Of a DNA stretch of 64,000 nucleotides, positions 25,569-35,272 are shown piece by piece; the stretch's first letter is position 1; the number at the start of each line of letters is the position of its first letter. The notes beneath the pieces are model-generated. The model saw nothing but the letters and a program-made list of their open reading frames with translations. It did no database searches and was not told the origin of the DNA. Source of the DNA: Heliocidaris tuberculata (lineage: Eukaryota; Echinodermata; Echinoidea; Camarodonta; Echinometridae). Both the position numbers and the translations under genes were made by a program. The stretch lies in contig CM046851.1 in assembly GCA_025618425.1 (NCBI GenBank), positions 4,753,024 through 4,817,023 of the forward strand, written 5' to 3'.

Positions 25569-28500
25569 GGAGGGAAAGAGAAGGAGAAAAAAACAACAAT
25601 ATATGTTCAAAATCTGGATCAGATTCAATTGTAAGATAACCTGGACACCTTCAAATAGTCTTATGTATTACAAAGATAACAAAGCTTGCCTCTGTAAATA
25701 CAGCAATATCTTATACAATTTTTTTTATCTCAGAAGGTAAAGTAAATTACAAATATACATACTTGTAATTGACCAAAACAATAACAGGCCGAACATTTTA
25801 TAGAAAAGGCCTGCTTTCATGTACCAACATCAATAAAGTTTGGTGGTCCACATTTTTCACTTTTACTTTCCATCTTACAAGTGTTTGATCCACCTATCAC
25901 CTAAACATGCTAAAGGGTACCAATCACCTTAAATAATTTTGCTCTGTATATTAGAGGTTGCATGTCGTTATACTGTATTCAAAATATGGGCTTCAAATAT
26001 CAATTCTATAAAGAGATATTGCAATTCTAATTACAATCTCTATAAGTGTCAAAGCGACTCGTGAGTAGACTACTCGATGCACCCGTACGCAGGTAAGGTA
26101 AAGGTAAAGGGTCGTGCGGAACCAAACTCTAAGTTCGGTTCCGCGAGAGCATTTTCATGTTATCCTTTATTTCCTTCATACTCATTAACTGCTGACCTAT
26201 AGAATACCAGACAAAGTTCTTTGAGGTTGATTTTATACTTTCTAGCTGTACACAAATTTCTTTTTCAGGTGACTGGTACACTTTAAATAAATAGTCTAGC
26301 ATCATAAAAGCTATAAATAGACTGGAACAAACTGGCTATGCCAGTGAGAGCACTGTGATATATTGGTGAGGGCTCTTGACTCACATACAACAGGTTTTGG
26401 GTTTGATCCTTGCTTGATGATAACATCCTTGGACAAGAAGTATTATTCCAATTGTCCCTCTTGACTAAATGGGTACCTGGCAATGCTGGGGTATTAATAA
26501 TTACAGGGCCCTCAGGAAGAAAAGTATTAATACATTACTGATGAGGCTACCATGTCAAATCACAAGGATTGTTCAAAGCACTATTACTGACTTATCAGTG
26601 TCTTCATTCATTGGCTCCAAAATGTCTCAATGAATCTTTTGCATTATCCTGTTATTCAGACCAAGTTTTATGGAGAGCGATCATTTCGAATGCTATCCCA
26701 TCTCATTTGAAGGATTCATCCACAATATCTCAATTTAAAACTGTCTCGAAAACGTATTTGTTCAAAAAGCATTTTGAATGAGCTATATTGTGCATTTTAT
26801 AGCATCTGTCCATCCTTATTTCCCCTTTCTTAATGCGCAAAGAGACGCAATGGCAGTGATATGCACTATAAGGGCATTGATGTATTATTATCATCATTAT
26901 TATTATTATGTCTAAGTAAGACCATTATTATCTATTATATATAAAGACCTACTACCAAATAAACTTAAAGTAATTTGGTTACTCAAATTCCACCTATTAC
27001 ATGTATTTCCATTCATTTTCCACTATTCAGTCTTTTGGCTCTTGGCCTGGGTAATAAAATGATTGCAGGGCCCTCAGGGAGAAGAGCATAAATACTGCTG
27101 AGGTTACTCTGAATAAAAATGACATATAACTATTATTATTGAAAATTACCATGTTTTCCAAATGGTCTAGCATCATCAGTTGGCTTCCTATCCCCAATCC
27201 ACACCACCAGTAGGTAGATGGCAAACAGTACTCCCAGGCAGAATCCTGTAGGAACACCGTACATGTCGTGAGGAATGTGGTAGATGATGATGAACTGGAT
27301 GGTTGCTACGGGAAAAGCAAACACTCCCGCCACTGTTGCACTGATGATCTCCACTGGCATTCTGAGAGGAAAAAATAGTAAAACTATAATCTTAACGTTA
27401 ATGACCTGTGAAGAGGAAAAAAAAAATTGAAAATCTTAACATAACACTTGATGATTGAATGCATATTTTTTTTTCCAAACTTTTCAAAAATGACTTTAAA
27501 AGGTATTCCTCACCCTAGTTCTCTTCTTAATCATAAGCCAAGATAAATCCTCATCCAGCTAGTTGTCCTAAAGTGTACCTCTGGAAGGAAGTGTCTTAAT
27601 TAAATCTTTCAAAATATTTGGTTTCATTTCACCATATTTTCTGAAAACAGAGGCAGCAGGGTAGAGGAATCTTGTGAGCAGGAATGTCTGCCCAAGAACT
27701 GAATACAGTGAAAACTCGGTATAAAGAGCTCTGATATAACGAGATTCCTGATATAACAAGGTAATTTTGCTGGCCCCAAGTCTTTTATGTTCTTTTCTTT
27801 TTTACCCTGATGATGTGATACAAGGAGATTCCTGATATAACAAGGTAATTTTCATGGTCCCAAGGTCCTCGTTATAGTATGTCATGAATATTCCACTGTA
27901 ATTATAGATTGAGCATAAACCATTCTCCAGAGGACAGGGTCACAGGGTGTGCACCTTTCATTCTCTCCTCATCTGGGTGATTGCCAAGGCCCTGTCATAT
28001 TTTGCCCTGGACTACCTAGGATGGCTTTGACCTGCAGTTCTCCAATTTTTGAAAGATAGAATGAGTACCTTTCATACTATCATATCTTCTCTAAGTATCC
28101 TTCAAAAATATAACCGGAGATCTAAAATCTCCCCCTCATAAAAACTGCTCTCATCATTGCAAACAAATATTTATTAAGTTGTTCCGTTTTGAACACATGT
28201 TCTCACACTTATTAAGATCCAACATATTTATTTTCACCTAAACACCCTTAATTCAGCAATTGGCTCCATTGGCTCTAATGAACCACAAATCAAGTCCATC
28301 AATTTCATTTCAAGAGACATTCATAGTCAGACAAATGAATAGCTCTCATATTTGCCTGCCTTGCTCCCCAGCCTGCGGGGAGTGGTAAAGAAGAGGAAAT
28401 AGCGGCTGCTCATGAAAGTAGCCCAGAAGAAGAAACTGGTGATCAGAACCCAGTAGCAATGAATTTCTATTATCACTTATATCAAATAAAAATGAAAAAG

Positions 28501-31500
28501 TTACATAAAACCTTACTTACGAATTACTCTCGTATTTACCAGCCTTGCTCCCCAGCCAGCGGGGAGTGGCAAAGAAAAGGAAATTGTGGCTACACATGAA
28601 GGTGGCCCAGAAAAAGAAACTGGTGATTGGAACCCAATAGTAGCGGTCATAGATGTTTGGATCGGTGTCGTGCCATGTCCACCACAGGTGCTTGATGCCC
28701 ATAATGTCATAGGGGATATCTGAAGTAAAAGAGAGAGCAAAAAGTACAAAACAAATCAATACAATTATTCTCTAGGTGCAAATTCCATTTAGAAACTGAT
28801 CAATGCTATTTTTATTACACATATCAAATATGATTTGAAATCAAGATTTTAACAAGAACTACTGGTACGTTGTAAAATAACAACAAAATGCATTATTTAC
28901 AAAAGTATACAATACCTTAAGGACATAGTAAAAGAAGCTAGGCTCCCTAAATCTTGATTTCACGCATGGTAATACAAAGAAAAATGGAGGAAGACTCTGA
29001 GTCAAGAAACTATATCACTACTGATATGAGGGAAAATAAAAGGAAGATAAAGAGACAGGCTGCCTAGAGGATCTATGAACATGATGGACAAAGAGAGTGG
29101 ACAAAATAAAAAAATCCCTCTTTCTACCCTTCACAATGGTTCTGGTAGTCAAAAGAACATCCTTTACTGCTATTCTGTAAAAATAAGTAGAACAGGTGTA
29201 TATGCATGTGACACCTGTTCTCTATTTTTACATAATAGCAGGAAGGGATGTTGTTTGACTACCAGAACCATTGTGAAGGGTAGGAATGAGGGGTTGTTTA
29301 TTTGTCCACTCTCTTTGTCAGTCATGTTCATAGTGGGAGGAAAAGGAAGCAAGAAGCATGAAGCAAGAAGCAAGTCAGCCATGAAAACGTGTCATATACC
29401 CCAATTACACCAACAAGACCAACACCATACTGACAACAGGACCAACAAATAATTGCATTTTCCAGGGAAAAATTTTTTAAACGCATTTCAGAGAGGTTTA
29501 GAGATACCTTTTGTGCAACAAGTGTCATAATCTAAATCTTACTCACCCAGTAGAACTGTCACCAGTGCCTGTGCAAAAGGTTCTGCCCAGAATGGGAGGC
29601 GCAATCGAGAGACAGCAACAAAAGATGGATACATAAACATGTAATCTGTGAAAAAACAAGATATTCAAAGAAAATATATAGTACCTCCCAAAATGCTTTA
29701 TCTAGTTTTAATGTCTTATATTCATTATTATAGTAATGACTGCAATTCAGATAAACTCATTTGATATCATTGTTTTGGAATGACAATTATATTCAAATCA
29801 CGGATCGAGATAAACAAATTAACATAACATATTATCCCTAACTTAAGCGCCAAATCAATATTTGATTCGATAAATGTATTTTGCGTCTTAGTTCTAATTT
29901 GTTTGTTGTTTCATTTGGTCTGTATATTCTTTGTAATTTATGTGTGTGCCAAACCAATGGAATATTCGATATAAACATTTTGTGCTGAATTCTTGATTTA
30001 TTTGGGTTGTAGATTCTCCATAAATTACGCGCCAACTTATAATTTTCATTTCGATAAAAACATTCTGGGTTGTATATTTCATCCATTTGATGTTTTATTT
30101 GGGTTGTATATTATCCATTAGTTATGCGCCAAATCAATTTCCAATCGATAAAAAAACATTTTGCGTTGTATACTTCATTCATTTCATATTTTATTTGGAT
30201 TGTGCATTATCCCTATTAAAGTTAAGCGCCAAATCAATTTCCGATTCATATAAATGTATGTTGCGTCTTAGTTCTAATTTATTTGTTGTTTCATTTTGTC
30301 TGTAGATTCTTTGTAATTTATGCGCCGAACCAATTTTCTATTCGATATAAACATTTTGCGTTGTATACTTCATCCATTTCATGTTTTATTTTAGTTGTAT
30401 ATTATCCATTAGTTACCAGCTAAATCAATTTCCAGTCGATAAAAAAAAAATTTGCGTTGTATACTTCATTCATTTCATATTTTATTTGGGTTGTATATTA
30501 TCCCTAAGTTAAGCGCCAAATCAACTTTTGATTCTTTAAAAACATTCTCCGTTGTATGACTTCATTCATTTGTTGTTTTATTCGGGTTGTAGATTATCCA
30601 TAAGTTACGCACCAAATCAATTTCCAATTCGATAAAAACATTTTGCGTTGTATCCTTCATTCATTTATTGTTTCATCAGGGTTGAATATTATCCGTAAGT
30701 TCCACCCCAAATCAATTTTCGAATGTTTGTCAGCCCCGGCACTGCACATAGCAGAAGACAAAGCAATAATGCGATCACGATAATTCCATCATCGCGTCTT
30801 GGCATTTTCCGAACGTGCACGCATAAAAAAAAACGCACATGCATAGAAAACTGCTTGCTGCTTGTTTTACGCTGTCCTTTATTTTCTTCAAACTCCTTAA
30901 CCGCTAACCTGTAGAATGCCGGGTAAAGTTATTTGGGGTTAATTCTATACATTCTAACTGTATGCAAATTATTTTTTTTGGCCTCAGAGACCGTTTAATA
31001 ATAGCATTATACATTTGAAAACCTTTCTATGCCTGGCTATCCTTCTGAACATCATTGAACAAGACAGATATCAAAATTCAACAATTTATTAAATCAAGCC
31101 TCCACAAAGTTGCCAAATCCCTTTAACTCAGGTTACTTCTGCAATCAGAAGATGTAATTTGGCCAAGTGGTCAGCTCTTGTCTTTGACTCAAACTGACTC
31201 TGATAGACCTTGGCTCAAAACCGAATTGCGGCTGTTATATCTATCAGATGGTATGCATAAAAATCTTTCCCAGATCAGATGTGATTAATACACATCCGTA
31301 AAAATCCAAATACACACACAGAGTACACATTGTTTGCTGAGAGCCAGAAGGGCATTCATTCTACATAAATTAAAAGTAGAAGAGTCAACATCCTTCTTGC
31401 TCTCAGCAGACTATATATGTAGCCTAGTACTTACACATGCACAGAATGTATGTTGGAAGTCTCTTGGCTAGTAGCATAACCGTGGCTTGGGCATGCCAGA

Positions 31501-34500
31501 AGTTATCGATATCAGGGAGAATGTAACTCACAGATTCAACCACAAACGCATGGACAAGGATGGCTAGCAGGTACCAGGCAAAGCGGCCTCCACGCTTGAA
31601 GGCTAGGTGGTGGGAAAATCAGAGGAAAACAATATATTATTCAAAGTGATAATAGCAAGGTTTTTTTTCCTAGGGTAGCCTTATCAGTATTAATACTGAG
31701 GGCCCTGCCGGGTTAACATTTACATCACCTGGGTGGAGAGTAGGAAATATCTAGATTAATGTCTTGCCAAAGGACATCAATGCTATGAAGGAGAGAAGAA
31801 GAGGAGAAAGAAAAATATTTGAGGATGGATGGAGGAATAGAAAGGGGCTAAGGAGGTGGGGGGGGGGGGAAGAAACTCACATTGAAGAGGAGGTTCAGTT
31901 CTATTCCTTTTATTTCAGTTCGGAAAACATCATGGTAGAAATGTCCCCTGAAAAAGATTGTTCTTCAAATGACATCACATTCGAAATATGAAGAGAAAAA
32001 TCTGAAGTGTTCGGGCTGAACATTCATGGCATATGTTCGTGCAGTCCATATACCCATTTCTGTGTGCAGTGCATGTGATTTTCAGCAAGATTGGGTCAAT
32101 CTTAAATCATTTTGATGATCCCAAAATCTAACAGTATACATAAATTCTTGTGTAGACATGCTCAACCTTTCCCAATTACTTTGAGACAGTTTCTTTCACA
32201 ATTTAATCAGATGACCAGAAATTAACTGTATCTTTAAGTAGTGTGCGTGGAACAGTGATGAAAAAATAAAAAAATGTCAATAAACCTCATGACACCCTTA
32301 ACGTGCAAAGAAAACTACTCAAGCAATCATCTCCTCAGTCTTATTCTGCTTCAATAGTCTTTACAGGTAGGCCTACAACTACATAAAGCCCAAATTTTTT
32401 TCTCCACTTGATTTCTACTGAACTGAATTATTCTAGACAAAAGGATTATTAGCTTGTATTAAACAAAAGGAGGTAAACAATAACAAATTAAGTATAAGAC
32501 CCATAAAAGCAAACAGTAAAATTATATAAGCATTCAATTATTACAAAGATGTAAGTTGATTAGTACAAAGATTATGAGTTAAAGGGGAAGTCCACCCTGA
32601 TTACAAGTTGGTTTTAAAAAAAGCAGAAAAATGAAAGATACATTACAGTGAAGGTTTGAGCAAAGTACGATAAGAAATAAGAAAGTTATGAACTTTTAAA
32701 GTTGTCATCAATCAAACACAAACTGGCAACTCGGTATCATATCTTGTAAGCTCCTCTCCCATTTGCCCTGTATCCCCAAAACACTAATTTCCATTTTCTC
32801 TAAAGAAAATATTCAATCATACATGCACCTTAGATATAACCATTGCTAATATGTTTTTATACAAAACCTGTGTAAAACAAATCTATTTCTTCATCAAATA
32901 CTAAGAAAATGAAAATTTATGAAATTTTCTGTACTGAGCAAATTGGACAGGAGCTCACAAGATACGTCATGGAGTTGCAAATTTGTTTTTGATTGATTGT
33001 AACTTCAAAAATTCTTTCTTATTTCTTATCGGATTTAAAACTTTCGCTCATCTGTTTCTCTCATTTTTCTTCTTATAATCAATCAACTTAATACCAGGGT
33101 GGATTTTCCCTTTAACAGAAGTATTCAGTCATTACAAACCATGTCTTATAAGCAGGAAAGCAAGAATATGGTAGAGAATCTCAGCCACAAAGAAGCTTCT
33201 ATGATTGGTCCATATTTCACGAGGATCTCGGAAGGCGATCAACCAATCCAAAAACTGTTGTAGAGAAAAAGTTTTTAAAGATATCAAACACAACCTGAAA
33301 AAATAAATTTGTTTTAATTTGTAAAAGAATGTAACGATGGCAGTTTCGTGAGATGCTACCCAGATCAGAAGAAACACTTCCTTTCCATTCTCTCTTGTAA
33401 TTGTGTTAATAATTTAACAGTGGGTTCTTGTACAGATCTAGCAAGTCTAGTGCTCATGTCTGGCACATTTGTCAGTCCTGGTGCTCCAGTATCATTACCC
33501 CAGTTGACACAGTGCTAATTAAAGCACTGTAATTAATTAATTTCTAAAATTTCTATTTGTAATATAATAATATACTCTAGGTTAAAGGAACCCAACTACC
33601 TAGCCTAGACCTATTTACGTACCTCACCTGGGTTGGGTTGTTGCAAATGTAGATTAATGAATGTCTTGCCAAAGCCAAAGCCAAGGACATTAATTATTAA
33701 CGCTGTGACAGGCATGACAGGGATTCGAACCCTGCATACCTATTACCCACACATTTCTTGTCCAGACAGGTTGGTTATCATGGTTATCTGGACAGGTCTC
33801 TTTTAAACAGTAAGTCAAACAACTTGTAATTGTCATGAATCTTTCACACAAGATAACTTGAAAGAAGTAAAAATTGCCAATACATGTATTCACTGAGTTT
33901 ACTGTTACTTGAATTGATGCATATTTTTCGTAAAATCGGACGACAAACTTGACAGGTTAATCAACTTAATCTTTTTTGTTTGGACACACTTAGATCTAGT
34001 TTCATGACTTTTGGTTCACAGTCTGGAGACTGTCAGTGTCACTTAGACACTAACTTAGACTAGTAGGATGGGGGTTGCATATATCCGGACACTTATACCC
34101 AGACGTTGTAATTCTGGACAGGTTGTTAATCTGGACAGGTCATTTTTAAACAGTAAATCGAACAACTTTTCATGCAAATTGTCACAAATCTTTCACAGGA
34201 TAGGTTGAAAATCATGCGAATTGCAAACATTCACTGGTTTTAGTGTTACTTGATGTATGTTTTTCGTAAAATCTGACGGCAAAATTGACAGGGTAATTTT
34301 TGTTAAGTTTCCGGAAAAGCAACCCCCATCAAAAATTAGCCTGTCAATTTTGCCGTCAAATTTTACGAAAAACATGCATCAAGTAACATTAAAACCAGTG
34401 AATATTTGCAATTCACATGATTTTCAACCTATCCTGTGAAAGACTTGTGACAATTTGCATGAAAAGTTGTTCGATTTACTGTTTAAAAATGACCTGTCCG

Positions 34501-34735
34501 GAATTACAACGTCTGGGTATACAACACCTCTTGAATTATATTACTTGTAATACAAGCATGTCTAACTTGAAATACAAATTACATGTTTTTGTTAGTTAGA
34601 GCACACCCCCCCCCCTCTCTCTCTCTCTCTCTCTCCCATGTCTCCCTCATTCTCTGATGAATGAAGTGAAGATTCATCATTTAAATTTTAATTTGAGAAA
34701 CTGACCTTGCGAATATCACCAAATGCTATTGCCAT
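24136..34735 (-). CDS. Uncharacterised multi-pass membrane protein, 9 coding exons, 416 aa
   Basis: Coding exons in order: 34706-34735, 33140-33254, 31435-31602, 29547-29645, 28521-28719, 27150-27361, 25341-25507, 24955-25044 and 24136-24306 (stop TAG). All introns are GT-AG and every phase matches, giving 1251 nt including the stop. The ATG has a good context (AAAATGG) and an in-frame TGA lies 18 bases upstream, so the start is secure. About eight or nine hydrophobic helices are visible, for example SFFVAEILYHILAFLLI in exon 2, FAWYLLAILVHAFVVES in exon 3, SFFFWATFMCSHNFLFF in exon 5, AIYLLVVWIG in exon 6 and ILVF-rich runs in exons 7 and 9. No signal peptide is evident; the C-terminus is basic (KMYKHKQK). 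A striking conserved-looking block is HLWWTWHDTDP (about residues 148-158), followed by SHNF and HIPHDMYG, so His/Trp/Asp clusters could bind metal or a lipid headgroup; that is inference. I recall animal membrane proteins of unknown function with this look but cannot name the family. No function is claimed. Confidence 0.88.
25525..25565. repeat. (GA)n microsatellite
   Basis: GAGA tract directly upstream (in gene sense, within the intron) of the acceptor of exon 7 of the membrane-protein gene; on the transcript it is a long CU tract feeding the polypyrimidine region. Confidence 0.9.
26140..26285 (+). repeat. Dispersed repeat paired with 30870-31010
   Basis: Both have TCCTTTATTT then CTTCA...CTC then TTAACnGCTnACCT.TAGAAT, and similar ends. 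Diverged, unknown class. Confidence 0.5.
26565..26910 (+). mobile_element. LINE 3' end, internally deleted
   Basis: The frame begins MFKALLLTYQCLHSLAPKCL, jumps to AIPSHLKDSSTISQFKTVSK and ends YLFKKHFE. This is the C-terminus of a CR1/L2-type RT with its middle lost. The non-coding end has the CACTATAAGGGCATTGATGT block and a TTATTATTATT-type tail. It lies in an intron of the minus-strand membrane-protein gene. Confidence 0.75.
27704..27900. mobile_element. Mariner/pogo-like MITE with TA ends
   Basis: TACAGTGAAAACTCGGTATA at the left and AATATTCCACTGTA at the right, flanked by TA. The body repeats CCTGATATAACAAGGTAATTTT. This is typical of pogo/Tigger-type short elements. Confidence 0.6.
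28337..28458 (-). pseudogene. Decayed duplicate of membrane-protein exon 5
   Basis: This block repeats the last 115 or so bases of exon 5 (28521-28719) at about 85% identity by eye and lies in the next intron. It stays open in the same frame (SFFFWATFMSSRYFLFF, then GSKAGKYESYS). Many of the differences are at synonymous third positions, but several change residues (Pro to Leu, His to Arg, Trp to Arg). The GTAAGT donor of the real exon reads ATTTGT here, and the 5' part of the exon with its acceptor is missing. It is best read as a former alternative or duplicated exon that can no longer splice. Confidence 0.75.
29073..29333. mobile_element. Foldback MITE, family 4, copy 1
   Basis: A near-perfect 260-bp hairpin. 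Ends are CTATGAACATGATGGACAAAG and its mirror. Arms include CTTCACAATGGTTCTGGTAG and its complement; the loop is near TGTATATGCATGTGACA. Same family as 56173-56459. Lies in an intron of the membrane-protein gene. Confidence 0.8.
29840..30725. repeat. Tandem array, about 96-bp unit, 9-10 copies
   Basis: GCGCCAAATCAATTTCC-like blocks recur near 29846, 29943, 30030, 30123, 30224, 30320, 30416, 30512, 30607 and 30703. Units also share CGATAAAAACATTTTGCGTT and TTTATTTGGGTTGTATATTA. Copies are diverged. The array is in an intron of the membrane-protein gene. Confidence 0.8.
31005..31132 (+). repeat. Dispersed repeat paired with 61058-61182
   Basis: Shares CTTTCTATGCCTGGCTA, CCTTCTGAACATCATT and AAATCAAGCCTCCACAAAGT with 61058-61182, about 90% by eye. 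Confidence 0.7.
31990..32225 (-). repeat. Dispersed repeat, copy B
   Basis: Inverted copy of 21735-21960, in the intron of the membrane-protein gene. Confidence 0.65.
32579..33115. mobile_element. TTAA-type MITE, family 2
   Basis: Starts TTAAAGGGGAAGTCCACCCT and ends AGGGTGGATTTTCCCTTTAA. Strongly self-complementary. Lies in an intron of the membrane-protein gene. Confidence 0.7.
34093..34521. mobile_element. Foldback element with arms of about 200 bp
   Basis: Left end TATACCCAGACGTTGTAATT is mirrored by AATTACAACGTCTGGGTATA at the right, and the arms match almost to the short loop. A diverged single arm lies at 33770-33990. The palindrome makes both strands encode nearly the same short ORF, which is an artefact. 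It lies in intron 1 of the membrane-protein gene. Confidence 0.8.
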
Positions 34736-35272
34736 TTTTGCTGTCTCTGCTCATGCAGTCAAGAGTGAAACACACGTAGCTACAACACAGATTTCACAAT
34801 ATCTATGATCTATCATCAACTTGAGACTGCTGAAATCAGGCGAAGGGTCCTGTTATCTACCATAATGCCCTAATGTCAATATTAGGAGATACAATGTATT
34901 CCAATTCACCTCTCTCTCCATCCCTGGATGAAGGGAGGAGTTCGACAAACTCTGATCTGTCTAATTTTGTTAGTCTACTTTCAGATAAAATGCAATCAAG
35001 TGTATTTATATTTTCTTCAGAAAACACTTCAAAATAGAATTTATCATTTCATGAAGATAACAGTACAGTAATGATGTCATTCTATACTGATGAAATATGA
35101 AAAAAAAAAGAAGTTTGGTATTGATTTGGTATTAGGTATGATAAGTAATCATTATTCTTTTGAATCAGCATAATATCATTTAAAGTCTGAACTAAGCCTA
35201 GAAATCCAAGCCTGAGGTTATTCCTATTTCAATAATTCGAAGACCCAAGACAGTTTCGGGAGAGAAATCACC
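34736..35272. promoter_or_regulatory. Head-to-head intergenic region, putative bidirectional promoter
   Basis: The start codons of the membrane-protein gene (minus) and the ZSWIM-like gene (plus) are separated by 537 bases that hold the 5' untranslated regions and presumably both promoters. No TATA box stands out on either side. The start context of the plus gene is CACCATGG, close to the animal optimum. An upstream out-of-frame ATG (in GCATGAGC) precedes the minus-strand start. Shared promoter use is inferred from spacing only. Confidence 0.45.

Noticed and set aside
26330..26530. Possible tRNA-derived SINE (GGTTTTGGGTTTGATCC)
   Set aside because: The box-like words are too weak and no tail or duplication was found.
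29840..30725. CRISPR-like array
   Set aside because: The repeat unit is about 96 bp, diverged and has no unique spacers; the window is eukaryotic.
33700..33740. tRNA-like GGGTTCGAATCCC on the minus strand
   Set aside because: A good B-box, but no acceptor stem, anticodon loop or A-box fits; possibly a SINE piece. A similar single motif occurs near 4930-4950.
34193..34439. Nearly identical 60-aa ORFs on opposite strands
   Set aside because: A by-product of the perfect palindrome; no independent coding evidence.
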